Source of the DNA: an uncultured Sphingomonadaceae bacterium
Lineage (GTDB): Bacteria; Pseudomonadota; Alphaproteobacteria; Sphingomonadales; Sphingomonadaceae
Length of the DNA stretch: 64,000 bases
NCBI GenBank assembly: GCA_947499975.1
Contig: CANMQE010000001.1
Coordinates: 992,001 to 1,056,000, forward strand
Direction: 5' to 3'
In this document: positions 50,846 through 58,915 of the stretch, piece by piece
Numbering within the stretch: the first letter of the stretch is position 1
How the letters are laid out: each line of letters opens with the position of its first letter
Notes under the pieces: generated by a model
The model's input: only the letters and a program-made list of their open reading frames with translations
Told to the model about the DNA's origin: nothing
Database searches by the model: none
Made by a program: the position numbers and the translations under genes

Positions 50846-51397
50846 ATGGCACGAGGGAAAAACACGTTGGACACTGCACCAAAACCGCAGGACGAGGCCT
50901 ACCGCGAAGCCGCGCGAGTGTACGGCGGGGCGATAGAGCGGCTGGCGCGTGGATACGAGGCGGATGCGGAGCTTGCCCGCGATCTGGTGCAGGATATTCA
51001 CGCCGAGCTTTGGCGCAGCTTCGCCTATTTCGAAGGCCAGTGCTCGGTAAAGAGCTGGGTCTATCGCATAGCCCACAATGTCGCCGTGACGCATGTGCAG
51101 ACCGCTCTGCGCCGCAAGCCTGACGAGCTTGTAGGGCTGGATGCACTGGAGGAGCTCGCCGCGCCCGATGATGTCGCGGCCACAATCGCGCAGCACCAGC
51201 TTCGCCGCCGCCTGCTCGCCACCGTACACCGGCTGAAGCCCGCCGACAGGCAGGTGATGCTGCTTTACCTGGAAGATCTGACCGCAGCCGAGGTCGGCGA
51301 CGTCACCGGTCTTTCCGCAGGCGCCGTTGCCACCCGTATCCACCGTTTGAAGACGCTTCTGGCCGAGGCGCTGACCGATAAAGGAGACCTGCAATGA
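50846..51397 (+). CDS. RNA polymerase sigma factor, ECF-type
   Basis: 183 aa. Region 2 is visible as DLVQDIHAELWRSFAYFEGQCSVKSWVYRIAHNVA and region 4 as LKPADRQVMLLYLEDLTAAEVGDVTGLSAGAVATRIHRLKTLL (landmarks DLVQDIHAELWRSF and GLSAGAVATRIHRLK). No region 1 or 3, so it is a minimal extracytoplasmic-function type. Its ATG-start is at 50846; its stop overlaps the next gene by four bases (ATGA), so the partner is likely its regulator. Not EcfG: no NepR/PhyR genes are adjacent. Target promoters unknown. Confidence 0.88.
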   Translation: MARGKNTLDTAPKPQDEAYREAARVYGGAIERLARGYEADAELARDLVQDIHAELWRSFAYFEGQCSVKSWVYRIAHNVAVTHVQTALRRKPDELVGLDALEELAAPDDVAATIAQHQLRRRLLATVHRLKPADRQVMLLYLEDLTAAEVGDVTGLSAGAVATRIHRLKTLLAEALTDKGDLQ

Positions 51398-51978
51398 CAC
51401 CCGAAGAATTCGCCCGCGACAGCTGGCAGTCAGGCGAAGCCTCGGCCCCGCTTCCCCCGCTGGATGAACTGCGCGAGCGGGCCGAGAGATTTCGCAGCAA
51501 GATCGTCCGCCGCAACTGGACCGAATATGCAGCCGGCCTGCTCGTTATCGTGATGTTCGGTCTGGGTGTCCTCTTCGCCCCCCTGCCCGCGCTTCGCATC
51601 GGCTCCGCGCTGGTCGTGGGCGGGACGCTTGTCATCATGTGGCAGTTGCGCAGCCGCGGCAGTCCGCTGGCGCCGCCAACGCATGGCGGGCAGCTCTCGG
51701 TTCTGGATTACCGTCGCCGCGAGCTTGCCCGCCAGAGAGACGCGCTGGACAGCATTTTCACCTGGTATCTCCTGCCGCTCATTCCCGGCATGGCGACGAT
51801 CATGGCCGCGCCCCTGTTGTCGACGTCACCTGCTGAATGGCAGATGCCCCCGTTCGAGATGTGGCGCACGATCGGCATCATCGTCGCGGTGTTCGTCGGG
51901 ATCTATGCCCTCAACAAATGGGGTGCGCGCAAATTGCAGCAGGAGATTGACGAGATCGACGCGCTGATGGCGGAGTAA
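51394..51978 (+). CDS. Four-helix membrane protein, probable regulator of the adjacent sigma factor
   Basis: 194 aa. An N-terminal cytoplasmic segment of about 47 residues (PLDELRERAERFRSKIVRRN) precedes four predicted membrane helices (about 48-68, 70-88, 122-143, 155-173) and a short charged tail. There is no ZAS zinc motif (HxxxCxxC) of classical anti-sigma factors. Overlap with the sigma gene by four bases and membrane location suggest an anti-sigma role. This sigma/membrane-protein pairing is common in sphingomonads and xanthomonads, but the partner family has no established name that I can verify. Confidence 0.7.
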   Translation: MTPEEFARDSWQSGEASAPLPPLDELRERAERFRSKIVRRNWTEYAAGLLVIVMFGLGVLFAPLPALRIGSALVVGGTLVIMWQLRSRGSPLAPPTHGGQLSVLDYRRRELARQRDALDSIFTWYLLPLIPGMATIMAAPLLSTSPAEWQMPPFEMWRTIGIIVAVFVGIYALNKWGARKLQQEIDEIDALMAE

Positions 51979-51991
51979 TCGGCTCCGCAAC

Positions 51992-52034
51992 GAGAAAGGG
52001 GCGCGAGTGGCTTTCCCCACCCGCGCCCCTTCTC
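51992..52034. terminator. Bidirectional terminator hairpin
   Basis: Long stem: GAGAAAGGGGCGCGAGTGG (51992-52010) pairs with CCACCCGCGCCCCTTCTC (52017-52034) with few mismatches, loop CTTTCC. It lies between convergent genes (sigma partner and flotillin) and can serve both strands. Confidence 0.75.
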
Positions 52035-52049
52035 GCCAGTGACGCTGAC

Positions 52050-53831
52050 CTAGTCGGCAGCGTCAGTAGTCCCGTCATCGCTGGCTTTCCTCGAGGCCTT
52101 CGAGGCCTTCTCGCCATCACTCGCGGTTTCGAACAGGGACGGCGTGGCCTCTTCATCTGCCACGTCGGCCTTCGGTGCGAAGTCGGCTTTCAGCTCGCCA
52201 TTGGTGGCGCCTTCCACGATCTTTCCAAGCGAGGAGCCGTCGAGGCCCAGTTCCTTCATCAGGCCATCCAGCACCGGAGCCTGCGCCCGGTAAGCAAGGG
52301 CTGCTGCCACGGCATCATTGGCAAGGTTGCCGGAGCCCCCGCCTGAACCGCCCGCCGCAGTGGTGCCGGGAGAGCCGGACTTTTGCGTCAGTCCGTCCAC
52401 CTGAACGATCTTGATCGAATCGATGGCTTCCATCGGCTTCGCGCTTTCGCGGATCACTTCCGGCAGAACCTTCAGCAGGGCCAGCTTCGTCTGCAGGCTG
52501 ATCTGGTCCATCGAAAGGATATTGGCGGCCTCGTTCACGGCACGCTGACCGGCGGCTTCCACTTCGAAACGGACGCGGTCTGCCTCTGCCCGCAGCTTCA
52601 CGGCGTCGGCCTCGCCTTCTGCCTCGCGGCGGGTGGCTTCGGCAAGGTTGGTAGCAGCGTCCTTGTCAGCTTCTGCATCCACGCGGATCTTGATGGCATC
52701 GCGCTCTGCCTGCTTGGCAGCCTCGATCAGTTCGATCTTCTTCTGGCGCTCTGCAATCTCGCTTTCACGAGCCGTGGCAACGCGCTCCTCGGCCTCGACG
52801 GCCTTGGCACGGGCGGCATCGGCTTCAGACTTCGCCTGGCTTTCCTCGCGCGACTTGTTCTGAACGGCGATCTGCTGTTCCTGCCGGGCGATTTCCAGCG
52901 CGCGCACCTGGTCGATACGGGCTTCTTCCACCAGACGGTCAGCCTCGATCTGCTGCGCGTCGACCTGCTTCTTCGCCTCGATCCGGGCGGCATCGGCCTC
53001 GCGCTGGCGCTCTGCCTGCTGGCTGGCGATTTCCGACATCTGCGCGGCGCGGCGGATTTCCACTTCGCGCTCCTGCCCCAGTCGCGCGTATTCGGTATCG
53101 CGGCTGATCTCGAAAGAACGCTGGTCAGCTTCCAGGTTCTTCGTCTCCATCTGCACGCGCGTATCCTGCTCGATATCGTTGCGCAGTTTCTTGCGCGCCT
53201 CGATCTGCTCGGTCAGCTTGGTCAGGCCTTCGGCGTCGAAGGCGTTGTTGGCGTTGAAATGCTCGATGCTGGTCTGGTCCAGACCTGTCAGCGAGACGGA
53301 CTCCAGTTCCAGGCCGTTCATGGCGAGGTCGTTTGACGAAACCTGCTGCACCTTCTGCACGAAATCGGCACGCTGTTCGTGCAGCTCGTTCATGGTCATG
53401 CCTGCCGCGACGGAGCGCAGCGCATCGACGAACTTGCCCTCGACAAGGTCCTTCAGCATTTCGGGCTGCATCGTGCGCTGGCCCAGCGTTTGCGCGGCCA
53501 TGGCGATGGCCTCGCTGTCAGGCTTCACGCGAACGTAGAACTCCGCCTTCACATCGATCCGCAGGCGGTCCAGCGTAATCAATGCCTCCCCGTCGCGGCG
53601 CATCACGGACAGCACCAGCGTGTTCATGTTGACAGGCATGGTCTCGTGAAAGATCGGGAACACCAGCGCGCCCCCGTTCATCACCACTTTCTCCCCGCCC
53701 GCACCGGTCCGCACAAAGGCGGTTTCCTTCGAGGCGCGGCGGTACATCTTCAAAAGGAAGATGAAGATCGTCACCACGACGATCACGATGCCTGCAATGC
53801 CGATCAGGCCTACGTTCAACAAACTCTCCAT
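52050..53831 (-). CDS. Flotillin-like SPFH protein (YqiK type)
   Basis: 593 aa. One N-terminal membrane helix (NVGLIGIAGIVIVVVTIFIFLL) is followed by an SPFH/band-7 domain (about residues 35-205; LDRLRIDVKAEFYVRVKP) and a long Ala/Glu-rich coiled coil (about 220-430), then a Gly/Ser linker (GGSGGGSGN) and an acidic tail. Flotillins scaffold lipid microdomains at the inner membrane. It is transcribed after the YqiJ-like gene (24 bases), its standard partner. Ends just before a bidirectional terminator. Confidence 0.92.
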   Translation of the reverse strand: MESLLNVGLIGIAGIVIVVVTIFIFLLKMYRRASKETAFVRTGAGGEKVVMNGGALVFPIFHETMPVNMNTLVLSVMRRDGEALITLDRLRIDVKAEFYVRVKPDSEAIAMAAQTLGQRTMQPEMLKDLVEGKFVDALRSVAAGMTMNELHEQRADFVQKVQQVSSNDLAMNGLELESVSLTGLDQTSIEHFNANNAFDAEGLTKLTEQIEARKKLRNDIEQDTRVQMETKNLEADQRSFEISRDTEYARLGQEREVEIRRAAQMSEIASQQAERQREADAARIEAKKQVDAQQIEADRLVEEARIDQVRALEIARQEQQIAVQNKSREESQAKSEADAARAKAVEAEERVATARESEIAERQKKIELIEAAKQAERDAIKIRVDAEADKDAATNLAEATRREAEGEADAVKLRAEADRVRFEVEAAGQRAVNEAANILSMDQISLQTKLALLKVLPEVIRESAKPMEAIDSIKIVQVDGLTQKSGSPGTTAAGGSGGGSGNLANDAVAAALAYRAQAPVLDGLMKELGLDGSSLGKIVEGATNGELKADFAPKADVADEEATPSLFETASDGEKASKASRKASDDGTTDAAD

Positions 53832-53855
53832 TTCTTCTCCTGTTTCATCTATGCA

Positions 53856-54524
53856 TCAGGACATCGGTGCCAGCTTGCGCTCTGCCAGGGGCACGCCGAA
53901 AAACACGTTCCCCTCGCGGCGCACGAGCAATACCTCGTCCCCCTGTTGAATGACGCTCGCATCCTCATGTGGCTCGAGCATTACGTAATGGGCGTGGCCA
54001 TAGTGATCGCGCACCTTCGTGCGTGCGGGCGATCCGCGTGCGGCCTTGCCGGTGGTGATGATGCCGCGGCGGCCGACAAGACTGCCCAACCTTACGGCAC
54101 TGGTCTCGTCATGGGGCAGCATCCGCCCCAGCGGGCGCACCAGCATTGCCGTCAACGGCAGGCTGGCGCCCCCTGCGAACAGGGCAGCCAGTGAGGCATA
54201 GAGCGGGGCGCCGGTAAGTTCCGTCGCGAATTCCTGAATGCCCAGGCCCACCACGGTAAACAGCAGCAGGAACACCATGATCCACACCATCAGCGGCACC
54301 CGCCCCAGCCCCAGCAGGGTTAGGATTGCGCCGCCCACTCCCGCAGAAGACGCTTCCACTGCGCCAGCATCGAAATCGGGTGCGTCGACATCCAGATCGA
54401 TATCGGCATCGATATCCGCGCCGAAATCGAAATCGCCAAGGCCTATCAGCTGCAACACCAGCGCCAGCACCATCAGCCCGGAAGCGATGGCAAACGGCAG
54501 ATTGTAATCGGCAAGCAGGCTCAT
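53856..54524 (-). CDS. OB-fold/NfeD-like membrane protein (YqiJ type)
   Basis: 222 aa. Membrane helices lie at about 10-30, 65-95 and 100-125; a striking acidic stretch (DFDFGADIDADIDLDVDAPD) sits between the first two. The C-terminal part (SLVGRRGIITTGKAARGSPARTKV to FFGVPLAERKL) is a small beta-rich OB-fold domain. YqiJ/NfeD1 proteins are always paired with flotillins, here 24 bases downstream. ATG 54524 (MSLLADYN) has GAGGGA upstream and is preferred to an upstream GTG. Confidence 0.85.
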   Translation of the reverse strand: MSLLADYNLPFAIASGLMVLALVLQLIGLGDFDFGADIDADIDLDVDAPDFDAGAVEASSAGVGGAILTLLGLGRVPLMVWIMVFLLLFTVVGLGIQEFATELTGAPLYASLAALFAGGASLPLTAMLVRPLGRMLPHDETSAVRLGSLVGRRGIITTGKAARGSPARTKVRDHYGHAHYVMLEPHEDASVIQQGDEVLLVRREGNVFFGVPLAERKLAPMS

Positions 54525-54696
54525 CTCATCCCTCGCCACCCGGCGCGTTGCCGAGGGCGTCCCTCCATGTTGGGGCCAATTTTCCGGTGTCCCTTCCCGT
54601 GGTGTTCATATTACAGAAAGGGGGTAAAAAATCCAGAAATATCGGAGGAAACGACTTCGATTTTGACGCGTGCAGCGGTTCGACTATGCAGTCTTC

Positions 54697-55194
54697 ATGC
54701 ACCTTCGATTGCCTCTGATCGCATCAGCGATCCTGCTTGCCATCGCCGCCCCGCTCGCGGCGAAGGATAGCCTGGGCGTGTTCGGCCAGTGGGGCGCGTT
54801 TCGCGATCCGCAGGTGCCGCGCTGCTATGCCATCGCCTCGGCAGAGATCACCCGCAACCGCCGCGATTTCCAGCCCTATGCCAGCATCGGCACATGGCCC
54901 CGTCGCAATATTCGCGGGCAGGTGCACTTTCGCCTCAGCCGCGAACAGTCCGCCACGCCGCGCCTGCGCCTTGCCATCGGCAGACAGCGGTTCGACCTGA
55001 CGGGCGGCGGCAGCGACGCATGGGCGGCGAATGCGGGAGACGATGCCGCGATCGTGGCCGCGATGCGCTCTGCCTCACGCCTCAGCATCAGGGCGGTCGA
55101 CAATCGCGGCAACAGGTTCACAGATCGCTATTCACTGGAAGGCGCGGCAACGGCGATGGACGCAGCGACGGTGGGCTGCGCGCACCTTCGTTAG
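54697..55194 (+). CDS. Small secreted protein, unknown function
   Basis: 165 aa from ATG 54697 (MHLRLPLIAS; an ATG-less extension to 54670 is also open). Signal peptide with cleavage near PLAAKD. The mature domain has a single early Cys (VPRCYAIAS) and a C-terminal Cys (VGCAHLR), perhaps disulfide linked. The sequence around GQWGAFRDPQVPRCYAIA resembles the N-terminus of invasion-associated locus B-like periplasmic proteins, which I cannot confirm. A strong terminator follows. Confidence 0.68.
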   Translation: MHLRLPLIASAILLAIAAPLAAKDSLGVFGQWGAFRDPQVPRCYAIASAEITRNRRDFQPYASIGTWPRRNIRGQVHFRLSREQSATPRLRLAIGRQRFDLTGGGSDAWAANAGDDAAIVAAMRSASRLSIRAVDNRGNRFTDRYSLEGAATAMDAATVGCAHLR

Positions 55195-55199
55195 GCCAC

Positions 55200-55240
55200 G
55201 AAAAAGGGCCGGAGGATCGCTCCCCCGGCCCGCTTTTTTA
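55200..55240. terminator. Bidirectional terminator between convergent genes
   Basis: AAAAA, stem GGGCCGG (55206-55212) / CCGGCCC (55225-55231), then TTTTTTT-like run (55234-55239). Flanks the end of the small secreted protein gene and the outer-membrane protein gene, and can act on both strands. Confidence 0.85.
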
Positions 55241-55255
55241 GATTAGATCTTACGA

Positions 55256-55942
55256 TCAGAAGCGAAGGCCGACGCCCACGGCAACCTGGTGACGGTCAAG
55301 ATCGGCATCGAAGCGGTCGCTTTCGCCTGTGTCGGTGTCGAAGAAGTCATCGTCGTTGAAGTCGAATTCGCCTTCGTTGTACTTGGAATAACGGTATTCC
55401 AGCTTCACGAAGGTGTTCTCGCTCACGGCGTATTCCGCACCGGCGCCAACACGCCAGCCGTCGAGATCCAGATCGGTTTCGATCTCGCTGGTGCCGTTAT
55501 CGGCCAGCAGGTTGTAGCGGGCGTTGGTGTAGCCGCCCTTCACATACAGCAGCGCGTTGGGAGCGGCCAGAATACCGGCGCGCGCGCCGACATAGATGTC
55601 ACGTCCGGTTTCAAGCTGTGCACCAAAGCCGAGATCTTCCAGATCGCCGTCGACGATTTCGGTTTCGGCGGTGGAGGTGGAAAGTTCCGCCTCCGCGCCC
55701 AGCACCACGCCGCCAACGGCCACGTCGTAACCGACGCCTACGCCGTACATGAAGCCGTCGATGGACTGGTCGTCCTCGTCGTTCAGGTCATTATCGACGC
55801 TGCTGCCGGCCTTGCTGATGTCATATCCCGCGATGCCTTCGATACGCGGGCCGGTGAAGGCGGAATTGTCCTGCGCAGCAGCAGGCACGGCGAGAGCCGT
55901 TGCGGAAGCCGATGCGAGGATGAGTGCGATACCCTTTTTCAT
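55256..55942 (-). CDS. Outer-membrane beta-barrel protein (Omp25/opacity type)
   Basis: 228 aa. Signal peptide MKKGIALILASASATALAVP with cleavage after AAAQ. The mature protein has alternating hydrophobic strands typical of an eight-stranded barrel (AYEVGVGYD-like VGVGYDVAVGG, YVGARAGILAAPNALLYVKGGY, FVKLEYRYSKY) and ends in Phe (VAVGVGLRF), the outer-membrane signature. It is very acidic, which suggests a low isoelectric point. ATG 55942 has GGAG six bases upstream. The 376-base upstream region carries its control signals. Confidence 0.9.
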   Translation of the reverse strand: MKKGIALILASASATALAVPAAAQDNSAFTGPRIEGIAGYDISKAGSSVDNDLNDEDDQSIDGFMYGVGVGYDVAVGGVVLGAEAELSTSTAETEIVDGDLEDLGFGAQLETGRDIYVGARAGILAAPNALLYVKGGYTNARYNLLADNGTSEIETDLDLDGWRVGAGAEYAVSENTFVKLEYRYSKYNEGEFDFNDDDFFDTDTGESDRFDADLDRHQVAVGVGLRF

Positions 55943-56318
55943 TGTAAACTCCATTCTTGTTTAACGCGGTTTTGCCCGCGCTTGGACAGCCACAATGATG
56001 CGGATCGGCAGTTTGTTTCATTAACACAACACAACAAGCAAACTGTTGTTTTTCAGCAACAAATCCCATCGACAAACGGACGACACTGTTCGACGAGCGG
56101 CGGGAACGAAATCGATTTTGCAAATTTCCCGATAACTCTGCACCGGCCTGCCTCGATCGCAGCACGGATCGCCCGTGAAATCGCGGTTCCTGTCAGTTCA
56201 TCGCTGCGGAAGCCCGGCCTGCCCACGTGCGGTTCGGGAACGGATGGAAGGGCAATGCACCCGCTGCATACACGCCAGCTTTCCAAAACCGCTTTGCATC
56301 CCTATATGCGCGTCTCCC
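55943..56318. other. 376-base gene-free regulatory region
   Basis: No convincing gene between the leftward outer-membrane protein and rlmN. The first 150 bases are AT-rich compared with the rest and contain a short hairpin in the omp leader (CGCGG / CCGCG, loop GCAAAA) and a CAAC/GTTG-rich segment near 56020-56060 that could hold operator sites. TATATG (56303-56308) may be the -10 of rlmN. The frame upstream of rlmN stays open but its residues do not look like protein. Confidence 0.5.
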
Positions 56319-57578
56319 ATGGCCGATACGACACTGATGAGCATTCCCGGACAGGTAGATCCGGTTCCCGTCGCGCGTGACATCACGCCGCGCGAAGATG
56401 GACGCGTGGACCTGATGGGTCTGCCGAAAGCGGACATTGCCGCCCTGTTCGAAGGGGCGGGACTGGACAAGCGCCAGGCAAAGCTGCGCGCAAAGCAGGT
56501 GTTCCACTGGCTTTACCATCGCGGCGTCACCGATTTCGAGGCGATGACCGACATCGCCAAGACGATGCGCCCGTGGTTGACGGAACGCTTCGTCATCGGT
56601 CGGCCTGATGTGGTGGAAGCGCAACATTCCACCGACGGCACGCGCAAATGGCTGCTGAAGACGCCCGACGGGCACGAATTCGAGATGGTGTTCATCCCCG
56701 ATGCGGATCGCGGCACGCTTTGCGTGTCGAGCCAGGTGGGCTGCACGCTCAATTGCCGGTTCTGCCACACGGGCACGATGCGCCTCGTGCGCAACCTTAC
56801 CGCGGGGGAGATCGTGGGACAGGTAATGCTCGCCCGCGATGCCCTTGGCGAATGGCCCCAATCCCACGAACCGGGGCGCAAGATGGATTTCGCCGAGGTG
56901 GAAAGCGAAGCCGAATACACTTCCGACGGGCGCCTTCTCACCAATATCGTGATGATGGGCATGGGCGAGCCGCTTTATAATTTCGACAATGTGCGCGATG
57001 CGCTGAAGCTGGTGATGGATGGCGATGGGCTGGCCCTGTCGAAGCGCCGCATCACCCTTTCCACCAGCGGCGTGGTGCCTGCAATGGCGCGCTGCGGTGA
57101 AGAGATCGGCGTCAATCTCGCCGTCAGCCTGCACGCCGTTACCAAGGATATCCGCGACGAGATCGTGCCGATCAACAAGAAGTACGGCCTGGAGGAATTG
57201 TTGCAGGCCTGTGCCGATTATCCCGGCGCGTCCAACGCACGGCGCATTACCTTTGAATACGTGATGCTGAAGGACAAGAACGACAGCGACGAGGATGCGC
57301 ACGAACTCGTCCGCCTGCTGAAGCAGTACAAACTGCCTGCCAAGGTGAATCTGATACCGTTCAATCCGTGGCCGGGCGCCGCCTATGAATGTTCCACGCC
57401 GGAGCGGATCAGGCGCTTTTCCGATATCGTGTTCGAAGGCGGAATATCTGCACCCGTTCGCACCCCGCGCGGGCGCGATATCGATGCAGCCTGCGGCCAG
57501 CTGAAAACGACTGCCGAAAAGAAAAGCCGCGCCCAGCGGGACCGCGAAGAGGCCGAGGCGGCTGCGACAGGCGCGTGA
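56319..57578 (+). CDS. rlmN: Dual-specificity 23S rRNA/tRNA adenine-C2 methyltransferase RlmN
   Basis: 419 aa radical-SAM enzyme methylating A2503 of 23S rRNA and A37 of some tRNAs. The [4Fe-4S] cluster motif [12 protein letters not shown] (CxxxCxxC) is present, as are [14 protein letters not shown] (SAM binding), [27 protein letters not shown] and the resolving Cys region in AACGQLK. ATG 56319 (MADTTLMS) is taken as start; ATG 56337 is an alternative. The last base pairs overlap the next gene (GTGA). Confidence 0.93.
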   Translation: MADTTLMSIPGQVDPVPVARDITPREDGRVDLMGLPKADIAALFEGAGLDKRQAKLRAKQVFHWLYHRGVTDFEAMTDIAKTMRPWLTERFVIGRPDVVEAQHSTDGTRKWLLKTPDGHEFEMVFIPDADRGTLCVSSQVGCTLNCRFCHTGTMRLVRNLTAGEIVGQVMLARDALGEWPQSHEPGRKMDFAEVESEAEYTSDGRLLTNIVMMGMGEPLYNFDNVRDALKLVMDGDGLALSKRRITLSTSGVVPAMARCGEEIGVNLAVSLHAVTKDIRDEIVPINKKYGLEELLQACADYPGASNARRITFEYVMLKDKNDSDEDAHELVRLLKQYKLPAKVNLIPFNPWPGAAYECSTPERIRRFSDIVFEGGISAPVRTPRGRDIDAACGQLKTTAEKKSRAQRDREEAEAAATGA

Positions 57579-58168
57579 GCGACGCGGCCACCATCGCCTT
57601 CTACGATCGCGAAGCGCCCGGCTATACACTGAGCGGCGCGCAAGGCCCGCACCGGCACCTCGACGCCTTCTTGGATACCCTTACCCAAGGCGCAAACATA
57701 CTGGAACTGGGCTGCGGCGCGGGCCGCGATGCCGCGCGCATGATTGAGCGCGGCTTCTTTGTCGACATGACAGATGCCTCTGCCGGAATGGCGAACAAGG
57801 CGCGCGAGCGGACCGGGCAGGACGTGCGCCTGTTGCGGTTCGACGAACTGGCGGCGCAAGACGCCTATGACGCGGTATGGGCGCATGCTTCGCTGCATCA
57901 CCAGCCGCTGGATGGGCTGGCCGATGTGCTTTCCCGCATATTTCGGGCCATGCGTGCCGGTGGCGGGTTCTTCGCCAATTACAAGCTGGGCGACGGCGAT
58001 GCGCGCGACAGCCTTGGCCGCCTCTACTGTTTCCCCTCCCGCCAGCACTTGCTGGATCTTTACGAGGATGCGGGCTGGCATATCGAGATTGCGGAGGATT
58101 ATCGCGCCGGCGGCTTCGACAAGGTGCAGCGGGACTGGATCGCGATAACGGCCAGAAAGCTCGGCTGA
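57575..58168 (+). CDS. Class I SAM-dependent methyltransferase
   Basis: 197 aa from GTG 57575, overlapping the rlmN stop by four bases (GTGA), so it is translationally coupled. SAM motif I is [15 protein letters not shown], with a conserved ITDASAGM-like loop ([14 protein letters not shown]), and the sequence ends [12 protein letters not shown]. Similar enzymes are annotated as TehB/thiopurine S-methyltransferase-like or simply class I; the substrate is not known. The frame is open upstream inside rlmN, but the coupled GTG is the plausible start. Confidence 0.85.
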   Translation: MSDAATIAFYDREAPGYTLSGAQGPHRHLDAFLDTLTQGANILELGCGAGRDAARMIERGFFVDMTDASAGMANKARERTGQDVRLLRFDELAAQDAYDAVWAHASLHHQPLDGLADVLSRIFRAMRAGGGFFANYKLGDGDARDSLGRLYCFPSRQHLLDLYEDAGWHIEIAEDYRAGGFDKVQRDWIAITARKLG

Positions 58169-58214
58169 TCGACGCGTGAAAACGCTTCATCCTTAATTTC
58201 GCAATCCAACTATC

Positions 58215-58244
58215 CGTTCATGTTCGGTATCACCTTCATGAACG
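58215..58244. promoter_or_regulatory. Inverted repeat CGTTCATG-N14-CATGAACG
   Basis: Perfect 8-bp inverted repeat with a 14-base spacer, about 50 bases before the glycine-zipper gene. It may be an operator, or a stem in the leader RNA. No sigma-70 boxes are obvious. Confidence 0.4.
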
Positions 58245-58295
58245 AAAAGGACCTCTCCGACACAAGAGCGATGTCGAATCGGAAAGGTAATCGCC

Positions 58296-58766
58296 ATGAA
58301 AAAGACACTTCTAGCAATCGCAGCCGCATCCCTGGCCATTCCTGCCGCACCGGCGATGGCCCAGAACGGCCCGCCCTCCTGGGCGCCTGCTCACGGCTAT
58401 CGCGACAAGGATCGTGACGACCGCTACGACCGAGACCGTTACGAGGTGCGCTATGACCGCGACGACCGCCGTGACCGCCGTCGCTATCGCGACCAGCGCC
58501 GCCACCGTGCGTATGACGACCGTGGCCGCTATTACGAACCGCGCCGTGTGCGCCGTGGCGACCGCGTGTGGCAGGGCCGTGATGGCCGCTACTACTGCGA
58601 GCGTGACAACGGTACGACCGGTCTGATCATCGGTGCCGCCGGCGGAGCATTGCTGGGTCGCACCATCGATACCGATGGCGATCGCACGGTTGGCACGCTG
58701 CTTGGCGGTGCGCTTGGCGCAGTCCTGGGCCGCGAGATCGATCGTGGCGGGGCACGCTGCCGCTAA
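58296..58766 (+). CDS. Glycine-zipper 2TM domain outer-envelope protein
   Basis: 156 aa. Signal peptide MKKTLLAIAAASLAIPAAPA (cleavage AMA-Q). Residues about 34-95 are a low-complexity Arg/Asp/Tyr-rich stretch (RYDRDRYEVRYDRDDRRDRR), as in RcnB-like proteins. The C-terminus has two glycine-zipper helices (LIIGAAGGALLGRTI and TLLGGALGAVLGREI) and ends with Cys (GGARCR). Such proteins are thought to be outer-membrane associated stress-related proteins; the precise role is unknown. GGAAAGG lies eight bases upstream of the ATG. An inverted repeat lies upstream. Confidence 0.85.
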   Translation: MKKTLLAIAAASLAIPAAPAMAQNGPPSWAPAHGYRDKDRDDRYDRDRYEVRYDRDDRRDRRRYRDQRRHRAYDDRGRYYEPRRVRRGDRVWQGRDGRYYCERDNGTTGLIIGAAGGALLGRTIDTDGDRTVGTLLGGALGAVLGREIDRGGARCR

Positions 58767-58791
58767 ATACGACTGACAATATTACCAGCAG

Positions 58792-58824
58792 GCGCCGCCG
58801 CTCTCGTCCCCGGAGTGGCGGCGC
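58792..58824 (+). terminator. Possible terminator hairpin after the glycine-zipper gene
   Basis: GCGCCGCC (58792-58799) / GGCGGCGC (58817-58824), 17-base loop, no strong T run (TTCGCGTTT follows). Possible weak terminator. Confidence 0.35.
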
Positions 58825-58915
58825 TTCGCGTTTCTGGCCCCCGTAACAACAGCGGTGGCGCATTGCTGCGAGCCAGCAATTCCCTTCTTTATCCAATTCA
58901 GGCTATGGCGCTTTC

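Noticed and set aside
56175..56318. Longer N-terminus for RlmN starting at 56175
   Set aside because: The extra residues are Cys/Arg-rich and unlike the family; ATG 56319 gives a standard N-terminus.
58220..58417. 65-codon frame beginning at the inverted repeat
   Set aside because: Overlaps the glycine-zipper gene in another frame and has no plausible ribosome binding site.
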